DNA of 20,691 bases from Candidatus Poribacteria bacterium (GTDB lineage: Bacteria > Poribacteria > WGA-4E > WGA-3G). Made by a program: the position numbers and the translations under genes. Of the stretch, positions 13,597 to 19,926 are shown piece after piece. Positions within the stretch are counted from its first letter, which is position 1. Each line of letters starts with the position of its first letter. The notes below the pieces were generated by a model, which was given only the letters and a program-made list of their open reading frames with translations, ran no database searches and was not told the DNA's origin. The stretch spans positions 1 through 20,691 of the forward strand of contig VXZL01000158.1 in the NCBI GenBank assembly GCA_009845505.1, given 5' to 3'.

Positions 13597-15669
13597 ATGA
13601 AACAATACAGGACAGACGAGATCCGAAACATTGCGATTATCGCGCATTCAGGAGCAGGCAAAACCTCACTCGTTGAAGCGATGCTTTTCAACGGGGGGGC
13701 TATTGAACGCATGGGGGCTGTTGATAGCGGAAATTCTGTAGCTGACTATGCCGCTGACGAGATAGAACGCAGAACCACCCTCAACTGTTCAGTCTGTATC
13801 GCAGAATGGGAAGGACATAAACTAAATCTGATTGATACCCCCGGTGCTGAAGATTTTTATGGGGACCTCCATAGTGTGCTCCGAGTTGTCGACGCTGTTA
13901 TCGTCGTTGTTGATGCAACTACCGGTGTTGAAGGTGGAACGGAAAAGGTCTGGGAAGTTGCCGACAAGTATGAACTGCCACGCCTCGTCTTTATCAATAA
14001 AATGGATAAAGAGAACGCCAATTTTGAAGACGCACTCGCGAGTGTTGAAGAGATTTTAGAGACGCGCGCGGTTCCAATTCAACTGCCGATCGGTCAGGAG
14101 GACCAGTTCGCCGGTGTTGTTGATGTTATACAGATGGCTGCATATCTCGAACCCGATGGGAACAAACGTGCCGCAAAAGCTGAGATTCCAGCAGAATTGG
14201 AAGCCGAAGCCGAAGAGACACGCGAAGCACTCGTTGAAGTCGCCGCGGAAAGTGATGATGAACTCATTGAGAAGTTTTTTGAAGGCGAATTGACCGATGA
14301 AGAGATTCAAAACGGTCTACAGCTCGGCATTCTCCAGAATCAGTTTACACCCGTGCTTTGCGGTGCTGCGCTTAGCAACGTCGGTGTACAGCAGTTAATG
14401 GATGTGCTTGTGACAGGATGCCCGTCGCCTGTTGATGTCGGTCCCGTGGCAAGCGTTGAGGCTGAAGAAGAGACGCGCGACCCATCGTCAGAGGCACCGA
14501 TGTCTGCTGTCGTTTTTAAGTCGATTGCCGACCCGTTTGCGGGGCAACTCAGTTTTTTCCGCGTTTATTCGGGGATCTTGCAAGGCGATACGCAAGTCAG
14601 CAATTCGACGCGTGGACAGGTTGAGAGACTCGGGAAGACGGTCTTCATGAATGGTAAGGACGCGATTAGTACACCACAGGTAGAAGCAGGCGATATCGGG
14701 GCGATTACCAAACTCGCTGCCACCCAAACCGGCGACACCCTCTGCGATAGAGACGCACAAATCCAACTCGCAGGCGTTGAGTTCCCTAATTCCGTCATCT
14801 CCTACGCGATCCGCCCGACCCGTGAGGGTGATGATGAAAAACTTATGACATCCCTCACACGCATGTCCGAAGAAGACCCGGTGTTCAGGATTGAACGCAA
14901 CGATGTTACCAAGCAACTCCTCGTCTCCGGACTCGGCGACTTGCACCTAACCATTAATCGTGAACGCATGAAGGATAAATTTGGTGTAGAGACGGCAGTT
15001 TTCCCACCGAAAGTGCCGTATCGGGAAACAATTCGTCGAAACGTCCAGAGTATCAATGGACGGCACAAACGCCAATCTGGTGGAAGAGGGCAGTTCGGCG
15101 ACGTTTGGATTAATATCGCGCCCTTGCAACGCGGTGAGGGCTTTGAATTTGTCAACAACATCGTTGGTGGCTCGATTCCACGCAACTATATACCGGCTGT
15201 CGAAAAGGGCATCCGTGAGAGAATGGACAGGGGTTTACTGGCGGGGTACCCCGTCGTTGACATCCAGATTGACCTTTATGACGGTAAGCATCATCCTGTT
15301 GATTCTTCGGATATGGCGTTCCAGATTGCGGGTTCCATGGCTTTTGCTGCCGCTGCTGAACACGCAAATCCGGGGTTGCTTGAACCCATCATGAACGTCG
15401 CAATCACTGTGCCGGAGCAGTTCATGGGGAGTATTATTGGCGACTTGAATGGACGGCGCGGACAGGTGATGGGTGTCGAACAGATCGGAAGAAAGCAAGT
15501 AATTCAGGCGAACGTTCCGCTCTCGGAGATGCTCCGCTATTCGATTGATCTCAAGTCGATGACGAGCGCGCGCGGCAACTTCACGATGGAGTTCTCACAC
15601 TACGAGGTCGCACCTGACGATGTCGCACAGAAAGTGATTGCCGAGGCAAAAGCGGAAGCAGAAGAGTAG
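13597..15669 (+). CDS. elongation factor G-like GTPase (EF-G2 type)
   Basis: 690 residues from the ATG at 13597. The frame is open from 13519, but the promoter's -10 box lies within that extension, and the start of EF-G-like proteins aligns with MKQYRTDEIRNIAI; AAAGGAGA lies 13 bases upstream and AGGA 3 bases upstream. GTPase motifs: G1 AHSGAGKT (16-23), G3 DTPGAEDF (80-87), G4 NKMD (134-137), and CGAA for G5. EF-G domains II to V follow, including SGGRGQFGDV and VDSSDMAF of domain IV. Switch I reads ERRTTL rather than ERGITI, and the usual DTPGH histidine is Ala84. These are traits of the divergent EF-G2/EF-G-like group rather than the canonical translocase; a mycobacterial EF-G2 is reported to bind GTP without ribosome-stimulated hydrolysis. 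The cellular role is unclear: ribosome recycling, stress or a specialised translation step. A clear terminator follows. Confidence 0.9.
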   Translation: MKQYRTDEIRNIAIIAHSGAGKTSLVEAMLFNGGAIERMGAVDSGNSVADYAADEIERRTTLNCSVCIAEWEGHKLNLIDTPGAEDFYGDLHSVLRVVDAVIVVVDATTGVEGGTEKVWEVADKYELPRLVFINKMDKENANFEDALASVEEILETRAVPIQLPIGQEDQFAGVVDVIQMAAYLEPDGNKRAAKAEIPAELEAEAEETREALVEVAAESDDELIEKFFEGELTDEEIQNGLQLGILQNQFTPVLCGAALSNVGVQQLMDVLVTGCPSPVDVGPVASVEAEEETRDPSSEAPMSAVVFKSIADPFAGQLSFFRVYSGILQGDTQVSNSTRGQVERLGKTVFMNGKDAISTPQVEAGDIGAITKLAATQTGDTLCDRDAQIQLAGVEFPNSVISYAIRPTREGDDEKLMTSLTRMSEEDPVFRIERNDVTKQLLVSGLGDLHLTINRERMKDKFGVETAVFPPKVPYRETIRRNVQSINGRHKRQSGGRGQFGDVWINIAPLQRGEGFEFVNNIVGGSIPRNYIPAVEKGIRERMDRGLLAGYPVVDIQIDLYDGKHHPVDSSDMAFQIAGSMAFAAAAEHANPGLLEPIMNVAITVPEQFMGSIIGDLNGRRGQVMGVEQIGRKQVIQANVPLSEMLRYSIDLKSMTSARGNFTMEFSHYEVAPDDVAQKVIAEAKAEAEE

Positions 15670-15687
15670 ATTAACGGAAAATCCACT

Positions 15688-15713
15688 GGCGAGATTTCAA
15701 ATCTCGCCTTTTT
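15688..15713 (+). terminator. rho-independent terminator of the EF-G-like gene
   Basis: GGCGAGATT (15688-15696), loop TCA, AATCTCGCC (15700-15708), then TTTTT. A perfect 9-bp stem with a T-run, 18 bases after the stop codon. Confidence 0.9.
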
Positions 15714-15746
15714 CTTGCGTTGTGGCACGGACGGAGGTTTTCTCAC

Positions 15747-16352
15747 ATGGCATATAGCAATTGGACCTTAGAAACAGTAAAGAAAGCATTTGACCTCGAA
15801 GAAGTAAACGCCGCCGGCATTTTTGCTGATGCAGAACCCGTGGCTCCGAGTACACATCTCATCACAACGCTGGAACGGAACGTGCCGTTAGCCTTCGCTA
15901 TGGGCACAGAGAAGGCAAAATCAGAACTGATTGTCTCTGCCGTTCTCGTTGAGCTCTGGGAGCACTTCAACCGCAGTATCAGTTTCTTTTCCGGGGTTGA
16001 CTTTAATGTTGATGCCGAAAGTGGCTTGACGGGGGTTTGTGATTTTGTGGTAAGTCTGTCGCCATCCCAATTTCATCTGGAATCTCCAATCATCCTCCTT
16101 GTTGAAGCGAAAAGGGATAATTTGACAGCAGGGCTCGGACAGTGTGTTGCAGAGATGGTCGCCGCCCAACGCTTCAATGCCGAACAAGGGAACGAGGTTC
16201 CTTGCGTCTATGGTACTACCACATCAGGCATAGATTGGGTATTCCTTAAGTTGGAGGGAAAGAAACTTCAACTTGACATGGCAGCCTACCAGATTGCACA
16301 GTGCGACAAAATTCTCGGTGTTCTCGCAAGCATGGTGGCACAAAAGGCATAA
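15747..16352 (+). CDS. PD-(D/E)XK nuclease-like protein
   Basis: 201 residues from the ATG at 15747, supported by GGAGG at 15733-15737, 9 bases upstream; the upstream extension of the frame overlaps the preceding terminator and is unlikely to be translated. No signal peptide or membrane segment. The core fits the PD-(D/E)XK fold: a helix with Glu60 (KSELIV), a strand ending GVCDF (Asp99), 20 residues later a hydrophobic strand ILLVEAK giving Glu120-x-Lys122, then a helix with Gln132 (GQCVAEM). This arrangement resembles restriction-endonuclease-like proteins found singly in cyanobacteria and related bacteria. No methyltransferase or other defence partner is next to it. It could be an active DNase, a repair protein or a non-catalytic member. 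Fold assignment is moderately sure from motif order; function is unknown. Confidence 0.65.
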   Translation: MAYSNWTLETVKKAFDLEEVNAAGIFADAEPVAPSTHLITTLERNVPLAFAMGTEKAKSELIVSAVLVELWEHFNRSISFFSGVDFNVDAESGLTGVCDFVVSLSPSQFHLESPIILLVEAKRDNLTAGLGQCVAEMVAAQRFNAEQGNEVPCVYGTTTSGIDWVFLKLEGKKLQLDMAAYQIAQCDKILGVLASMVAQKA

Positions 16353-16353
16353 A

Positions 16354-16387
16354 GACAACGGGCGGATGACAACATCCGCCCGTTGTC
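16354..16387. terminator. hairpin between convergent genes, likely bidirectional terminator
   Basis: A perfect 15-bp stem (16354-16368 with 16373-16387) around the loop ACAA, starting two bases after the stop of the PD-(D/E)XK gene and ending 8 bases before the end of the aldehyde dehydrogenase gene. T-runs are short (TTTT by the minus strand side is TTTA only), so efficiency is uncertain, but the position is typical. Confidence 0.7.
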
Positions 16388-16395
16388 AAAACCTG

Positions 16396-17814
16396 CTAAC
16401 TGTCCAAATGGAAGATTGCCATCTTCAATTCGGTCATCTCTTCTATAGCATACTTCGGTCCTTCCTTACCCATACCGCTCTCTTTAACACCGCCATAAGG
16501 CATCAGATCCGCACGCCACTGCGTACCCCAGTTCACCATTAGATTGCCAGATTCGACTTCACGGACGAACTTCATCGCCCAATCGACATTCTGCGTGAAG
16601 ATGGCGGCACTCAGACCGTAATTCGTATCGTTGGCGAGCGCAATCGCCTCGTCGATGTCGTTAACACGCGTCACACCGACAGCCGGTCCGAACACTTCAT
16701 CACAAGAGATTTTCATCTCTGGTTTCACGTTGGCGAGGATCGCAGGTGTAACGAACTGGTCCTGCTTATCTCCACCCGTAAGGAGTTCGGCGCCGTCCGA
16801 AACGGCTTCCTGAATCCATTCAGCGACACGGGTAGCATCTCCCTCTCGAATCATCGGCCCCATACGTGTCCCTTCTACGAGCGGATCGCCAGTGCTGATT
16901 TGCGAGACTTCGGCTTGGAACGCATCTAAGAAATCGCCATAGATTTTTTCGTGTGCGATGACGCGTTGCGTTGAGATACAGACCTGTCCGGCGTTAGAGT
17001 AACCCGATGCCGCTGCAGCGCGTGCAACCTTTTCTGGGTCGGCATCGGGCATGACAATGAGCGGTGAATTTGAACCCAGTTCCATCGTAACCCGTTTCAA
17101 TCCTGCGACGCGACAGATATGCTCGCCGACATCACGGCTGCCGGTAAAGGTAATCTTTCGGACGCGTGGGTCTGCACAGAGCGTATCGCCGATTTCGCCA
17201 CCAGGTCCCGTCACACACTGAATCGCCTCAGGCGGCGTGCCGGCTTCTAAAAAGAGTTCGACGAGTTTCAGTGCTGAGAGCGGTGTGTCCGTTGCGGGTT
17301 TGATGATAATGGCGTTTCCACCAGCAATTGCGGGACCGGCTTTGTGGCAGACAAGGTGCAACGGGAAGTTAAACGGGCTGATACCCGCAACCACGCCACA
17401 CGGCATGCGTACTGTAAAACCGAGTTTATCTTTAACGCCCGGCGCGCCTTCAAGCGGGATCGTTTCACCCGTGAGTCGTTTTGATTCCTCGGCAGAAAGG
17501 GCGATAATTTCGGAAGCGCGAGTCGCCTCAATCGTCGCCTCTGCTAAGATTTTCCCTTCTTCGCGGGTAATAACCTCAGCGAGTTCTCCCGCCTTTTCCA
17601 CCATCAAGTCGGCGACTTTCCGCAGGATTTCGTAGCGTTCATAGCCGGTCAAGCCTGCCATGACTTTCGCGCCACGTTCTGCCGTCTGAATCGCGGTTTC
17701 GACATCGGCTGCGTCCCCTCTCGGAACGGTGTCAACAACCGAACCGTCGAAAGGACTCAGTACGTCAATTTTGTCGGATTTGTCAATCCATTCTCCACCT
17801 ACGTGCATTTGCAT
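16396..17814 (-). CDS. NAD(P)-dependent aldehyde dehydrogenase family protein
   Basis: 472 residues from the ATG at 17814; the longer frame to 17847 adds 11 residues that carry the likely GGAGAA ribosome-binding site. Oxidises an aldehyde to the acid in the cytoplasm. Family motifs are intact: Asn149 in SPFNFP, the cofactor-binding KPATDTPLSA, the FTGSRDVG loop, Glu245 in MELGSNSP, catalytic Cys279 in AGQVCIS, and EVFGPAVGV. The ELGSNSP form is frequent in lactaldehyde- and phosphonoacetaldehyde-type or related dehydrogenases, so a small hydroxy- or sugar-derived aldehyde is plausible. The substrate cannot be fixed from sequence. The neighbouring enolase-superfamily gene, transcribed in the same direction, suggests a role in sugar-acid catabolism, though 340 bases separate them. 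The gene converges on the PD-(D/E)XK gene. Confidence 0.9.
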   Translation of the reverse strand: MQMHVGGEWIDKSDKIDVLSPFDGSVVDTVPRGDAADVETAIQTAERGAKVMAGLTGYERYEILRKVADLMVEKAGELAEVITREEGKILAEATIEATRASEIIALSAEESKRLTGETIPLEGAPGVKDKLGFTVRMPCGVVAGISPFNFPLHLVCHKAGPAIAGGNAIIIKPATDTPLSALKLVELFLEAGTPPEAIQCVTGPGGEIGDTLCADPRVRKITFTGSRDVGEHICRVAGLKRVTMELGSNSPLIVMPDADPEKVARAAAASGYSNAGQVCISTQRVIAHEKIYGDFLDAFQAEVSQISTGDPLVEGTRMGPMIREGDATRVAEWIQEAVSDGAELLTGGDKQDQFVTPAILANVKPEMKISCDEVFGPAVGVTRVNDIDEAIALANDTNYGLSAAIFTQNVDWAMKFVREVESGNLMVNWGTQWRADLMPYGGVKESGMGKEGPKYAIEEMTELKMAIFHLDS

Positions 17815-17886
17815 AATGCGTTTTTCTCCATTTCCACTGCGGCACACGGATGTGCCTGATTTTTATAGAACTTGCACATTCCACCG

Positions 17887-17910
17887 GTAGGTGCGGTTTC
17901 TAACCGCACC
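17887..17910 (+). repeat. GTAG-hairpin (REP-like) element
   Basis: GTAG at 17887-17890; the final G starts a perfect 9-bp stem GGTGCGGTT (17890-17898) / AACCGCACC (17902-17910) around loop TCT. Outer CCACC (17881-17885) and GGTGG (17919-17923) can also pair. Same layout as the other GTAG-hairpins in the window, with an unrelated stem sequence. Confidence 0.65.
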
Positions 17911-17981
17911 GATCCTATGGTGGTAAGTGTCTTTATTGTCCGAAGATACATGTTTCAACGCAATTTTGCGTAAGTTCTGTT

Positions 17982-18134
17982 TTATTTTTGGGCTTTCAGC
18001 AAAGCCCAAGTTGTCGCCAATTTACCCGCTGCATCAACAGCGGCATAACCGGCTAATCCATCGTTCATAACGGCGTTGAGTTCATCTTCAGAGAGGGCTT
18101 CTGTGAAGACCTGAACGCCGCAAGTAATAAACAC
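17982..18134 (-). pseudogene. relic C-terminus of a LamG protein with KLATTWA tail
   Basis: The minus strand reads VFTEALSEDELNAVMNDG, then AAVDAAGKLATTWALLK and a stop at 17982-17984. The first part is the closing LamG strand and helix (compare WSVALTAEEVEKNM in the gene ending at 10453), and the second is the same tail seen on the secreted proteins of this window. The frame is closed upstream by a TAA at 18149-18147 and has no signal peptide and no good start: an AAGGAG site (18156-18151) that overlaps the preceding gene's stop is followed by ATA, in another frame. The simplest reading is the remnant of a LamG gene that lost its 5' part. A tiny translated peptide from GTG 18134 is possible but unlikely. 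Confidence 0.68.
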
Positions 18135-18155
18135 TTTCGTGTTGTTTTATGCTCC

Positions 18156-19160
18156 TTAAACGCGACAATTATCAAGCGCATCCTCGTCTAATTCAACGCC
18201 TAATCCGGGTTTATCTGGGACCGTTGCGTATCCGTCAACAAGCGGAATCGTCGAAGGCGTGACAAGATCAAAAGCCCGTAAGGCGTTCAGCGTAATCGCT
18301 GGCATGGTTGCGTTCGGCATGACTGCAGCGAGATGCGTGACGTAACAAGTCGTGATACCGAGTCCAACGATCTGTATCCAAACTGGGAGGTGTGCAGCCT
18401 CTGAAATAGTTGCTTCCCGTATGGCGTTCGCAGCGCGCGAGTCGGGATAAGCGATAATAAACGAATCGTTCATTTTTGCCCGTATCGCTGCAATCGGGTC
18501 TGGATTACCGAAGTGGATTGTTATCGGTATATCGGTGTTTCGCTTGATTTCTTGGTAGCCAGCGATGTCTGCCTGCGGAATTGGGGTCTCAAACGACTCT
18601 ATATTGTAATCTTGGAGTTGACGTGCGACTTCAAGCGTGTGTGCGGGTGTCTCAAAGGAGTCGTTTGCATCAACGCGGAGTCGGTAATCATCTGGCACAA
18701 CCGCCGTAATCGCTGCGACTTGCGCAAGCACCTCAAACCAGGGACGGGCTTTGATTTTATGGAGTCGGTAACCGAGCGCATACGCGTGTTGGGCTTCTGC
18801 TGCCCACGCTTCGGGTGTCATGTCGATCGACCAGTACCCGAACGCTGTTTTATCGTGAACTTTTTCGCCTAACAGTTGATGCACCGGTACACCAAGAGCC
18901 TTCCCCATGATGTCGTAAAATGCTTGTTGGAGCGGGGTCGGTGCCCAGCCGTTCATAAACGCAAACGGATCCCTACCGATATATCCCTGAATAACCTCAT
19001 CCGATTGAAACGCGCCGTCGCCGATCCCGATGAGTCCAGCGTCGGTGTGTACCTTGTAGACGTGGTCAATCTGATAAAGATTTCGGCGGGTCATCAATTC
19101 ATTGATGCCTTCATGATACGGGACTTTCACTTTGATAACGTCGATTTGCGTAATCTTCAT
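18156..19160 (-). CDS. mandelate racemase/muconate lactonizing family enzyme (enolase superfamily)
   Basis: 334 residues with the two-domain enolase-superfamily layout: an N-terminal capping domain (MKITQIDVIKVKVPY... to about 125) and a TIM barrel ending VPDKPGLGVELDED, a standard MR/MLE close. The catalytic KxK motif is Lys135-Ile-Lys137, the first metal ligand Asp164 (RVDANDSF) and the second Glu191 (SFETPIP). Where the third acidic ligand is expected, at the end of the next strand (IPITIHFG, 211-218), there is His216 and no Asp/Glu. Such enzymes abstract a proton next to a carboxylate, commonly dehydrating or racemising sugar acids. The altered ligand could mean a different metal site, a shifted ligand or loss of activity. 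A GGGGTGG site precedes the ATG. Same strand as, and 44 bases downstream of, the pseudopilin gene. Superfamily sure; reaction unknown. Confidence 0.87.
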   Translation of the reverse strand: MKITQIDVIKVKVPYHEGINELMTRRNLYQIDHVYKVHTDAGLIGIGDGAFQSDEVIQGYIGRDPFAFMNGWAPTPLQQAFYDIMGKALGVPVHQLLGEKVHDKTAFGYWSIDMTPEAWAAEAQHAYALGYRLHKIKARPWFEVLAQVAAITAVVPDDYRLRVDANDSFETPAHTLEVARQLQDYNIESFETPIPQADIAGYQEIKRNTDIPITIHFGNPDPIAAIRAKMNDSFIIAYPDSRAANAIREATISEAAHLPVWIQIVGLGITTCYVTHLAAVMPNATMPAITLNALRAFDLVTPSTIPLVDGYATVPDKPGLGVELDEDALDNCRV

Positions 19161-19204
19161 GTGTCCACCCCCGTCTTCTTATAGGGTTTTCGATGTTTTA
19201 AGAG

Positions 19205-19657
19205 TTACTCATCGCGCCGGATCCAACTGACAACATCTTCCGCTTCACCCGTTCCACCTTCAACGCCATCACTTCCGAAGGAGATAAGATCGTATCCGTA
19301 TCGGTCGTGGTTACCCGGGCGGATATAGATATAAGCGTTGCCCCAGGGGTCTTCTGTAATCGGGATTTGGATGTAGGGTCCCAACCAGTTTATAGGATTC
19401 GGTGCCGCTTCGGGTTTCTCCCAGAGTGCCTTTAAACCTTGTTCGGTTGATGGATAATCGCCGTTATCTTTAGCGTACCTATCGAGGGCAATACCAAGCA
19501 CTTCAATTTCCTCAGCAGCTTGTGCTTGTAGGGCGCGTCCCGCTTGTCCGAGCAGCCGAGGTGCTAAAAGGACGGCTGCAATAATTCCGAGGATGACGAC
19601 GACGACCAGAATTTGTACGGACGTTAGTCCTGCTTGTTTAGAATCAATCGATTTCAC
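19205..19657 (-). CDS. gspG: GspG-like type II secretion pseudopilin
   Basis: 150 residues from a GTG at 19657, chosen because GGAGGA lies 5 bases upstream and the resulting leader is MKSIDSKQAG, ten residues as expected for a prepilin. The longer frame (to 19747) would give an unusable 40-residue leader and overlaps the promoter. Cleavage after Gly10 leaves LTSVQILVVVVILGIIAA, the hydrophobic pseudopilin helix. The globular part has all GspG landmarks: RYAKDNGDYPSTEQGLKAL, then DPWGNAYIYIRPG and DLISFGSDGVEGGTGEAEDVVSW, which contains the calcium-binding loop. Mature position 5, nearly always Glu in major pseudopilins, is Gln (CAA). No other secretion genes flank it, so it may serve a system encoded elsewhere or be an independent pseudopilin-like protein. 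The start of mature helix and C-terminal family blocks make the assignment firm. Confidence 0.88.
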   Translation of the reverse strand: MKSIDSKQAGLTSVQILVVVVILGIIAAVLLAPRLLGQAGRALQAQAAEEIEVLGIALDRYAKDNGDYPSTEQGLKALWEKPEAAPNPINWLGPYIQIPITEDPWGNAYIYIRPGNHDRYGYDLISFGSDGVEGGTGEAEDVVSWIRRDE

Positions 19658-19737
19658 ACATTCCTCCACAATCTGCGCATGCACGCGTAAAAGATAGCCA
19701 TCAGCTAACTGCTTGTAACGCTGACAATCGTTTTTTA

Positions 19738-19766
19738 AGTCTAACACATCCCTTGAATTGTGTCAA
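19738..19766 (-). promoter_or_regulatory. sigma-70-type promoter of the pseudopilin gene
   Basis: On the minus strand TTGACA (19766-19761), 17-base spacer, TAGACT (19743-19738). Perfect -35, moderate -10. It is about 80 bases upstream of the GTG start and back-to-back with the plus-strand promoter at 19808. Confidence 0.62.
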
Positions 19767-19807
19767 TTTTATTTCTGGAGTCACCAGAGATGTGCAATAA
19801 AAACATC

Positions 19808-19836
19808 TTGACATCCCGTATAATACACCATATAAT
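19808..19836 (+). promoter_or_regulatory. full-consensus sigma-70 promoter
   Basis: TTGACA (19808-19813), exactly 17 bases, TATAAT (19831-19836): twelve of twelve consensus positions. A second TATAAT lies inside the spacer at 19819-19824. Transcription would begin near 19843 and read through two palindromes into the gene at 19927, implying very strong expression. Confidence 0.85.
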
Positions 19837-19849
19837 AGTCCACTACAAT

Positions 19850-19872
19850 GTAGCATAAGCTGTTAGTTTGTG
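19850..19872 (+). repeat. palindromic repeat, copy 3, with GTAG foot
   Basis: GTAG (19850-19853) then CATAAGCT-GTT-AGTTTGTG (19854-19872). Two arm positions differ from copy 1 but leave G-T wobble pairs, so an RNA stem is kept while the DNA palindrome is imperfect. Confidence 0.8.
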
Positions 19873-19880
19873 TGTTCTTT

Positions 19881-19904
19881 GTAGCACAAACTGTTAGTTT
19901 GTGC
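19881..19904 (+). repeat. palindromic repeat, copy 4, with GTAG foot
   Basis: GTAG (19881-19884) followed by ACAAACT context giving GCACAAACT-GTT-AGTTTGTGC (19884-19904), perfect 9-bp arms. Same orientation as copy 3, centre-to-centre 31 bases; it ends 8 bases before the AGGAGG ribosome-binding site. Confidence 0.85.
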
Positions 19905-19926
19905 ATATCATAGGAGGAACAAAAAC

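Larger units (their letters stand above)
17815..18155. other. 341-base gap with a REP-like hairpin and a gene relic
   Basis: No intact gene. It contains the aldehyde dehydrogenase leader, a GTAG-hairpin (17887-17910), a weak minus-strand TTGAAA-N17-TAAAGA match near 17930-17958, and the relic 3' end of a LamG/tail gene (17982-18134). Confidence 0.7.

Noticed and set aside
14488..14946. 152-codon minus-strand frame inside the EF-G-like gene
   Set aside because: Shadow of a conserved coding sequence; no ribosome-binding site and no family resemblance.
19658..19747. 30-residue N-terminal extension of the pseudopilin
   Set aside because: Overlaps the predicted promoter -10 box and transcription start region and would give an excessively long prepilin leader; GGAGGA precedes the GTG at 19657.
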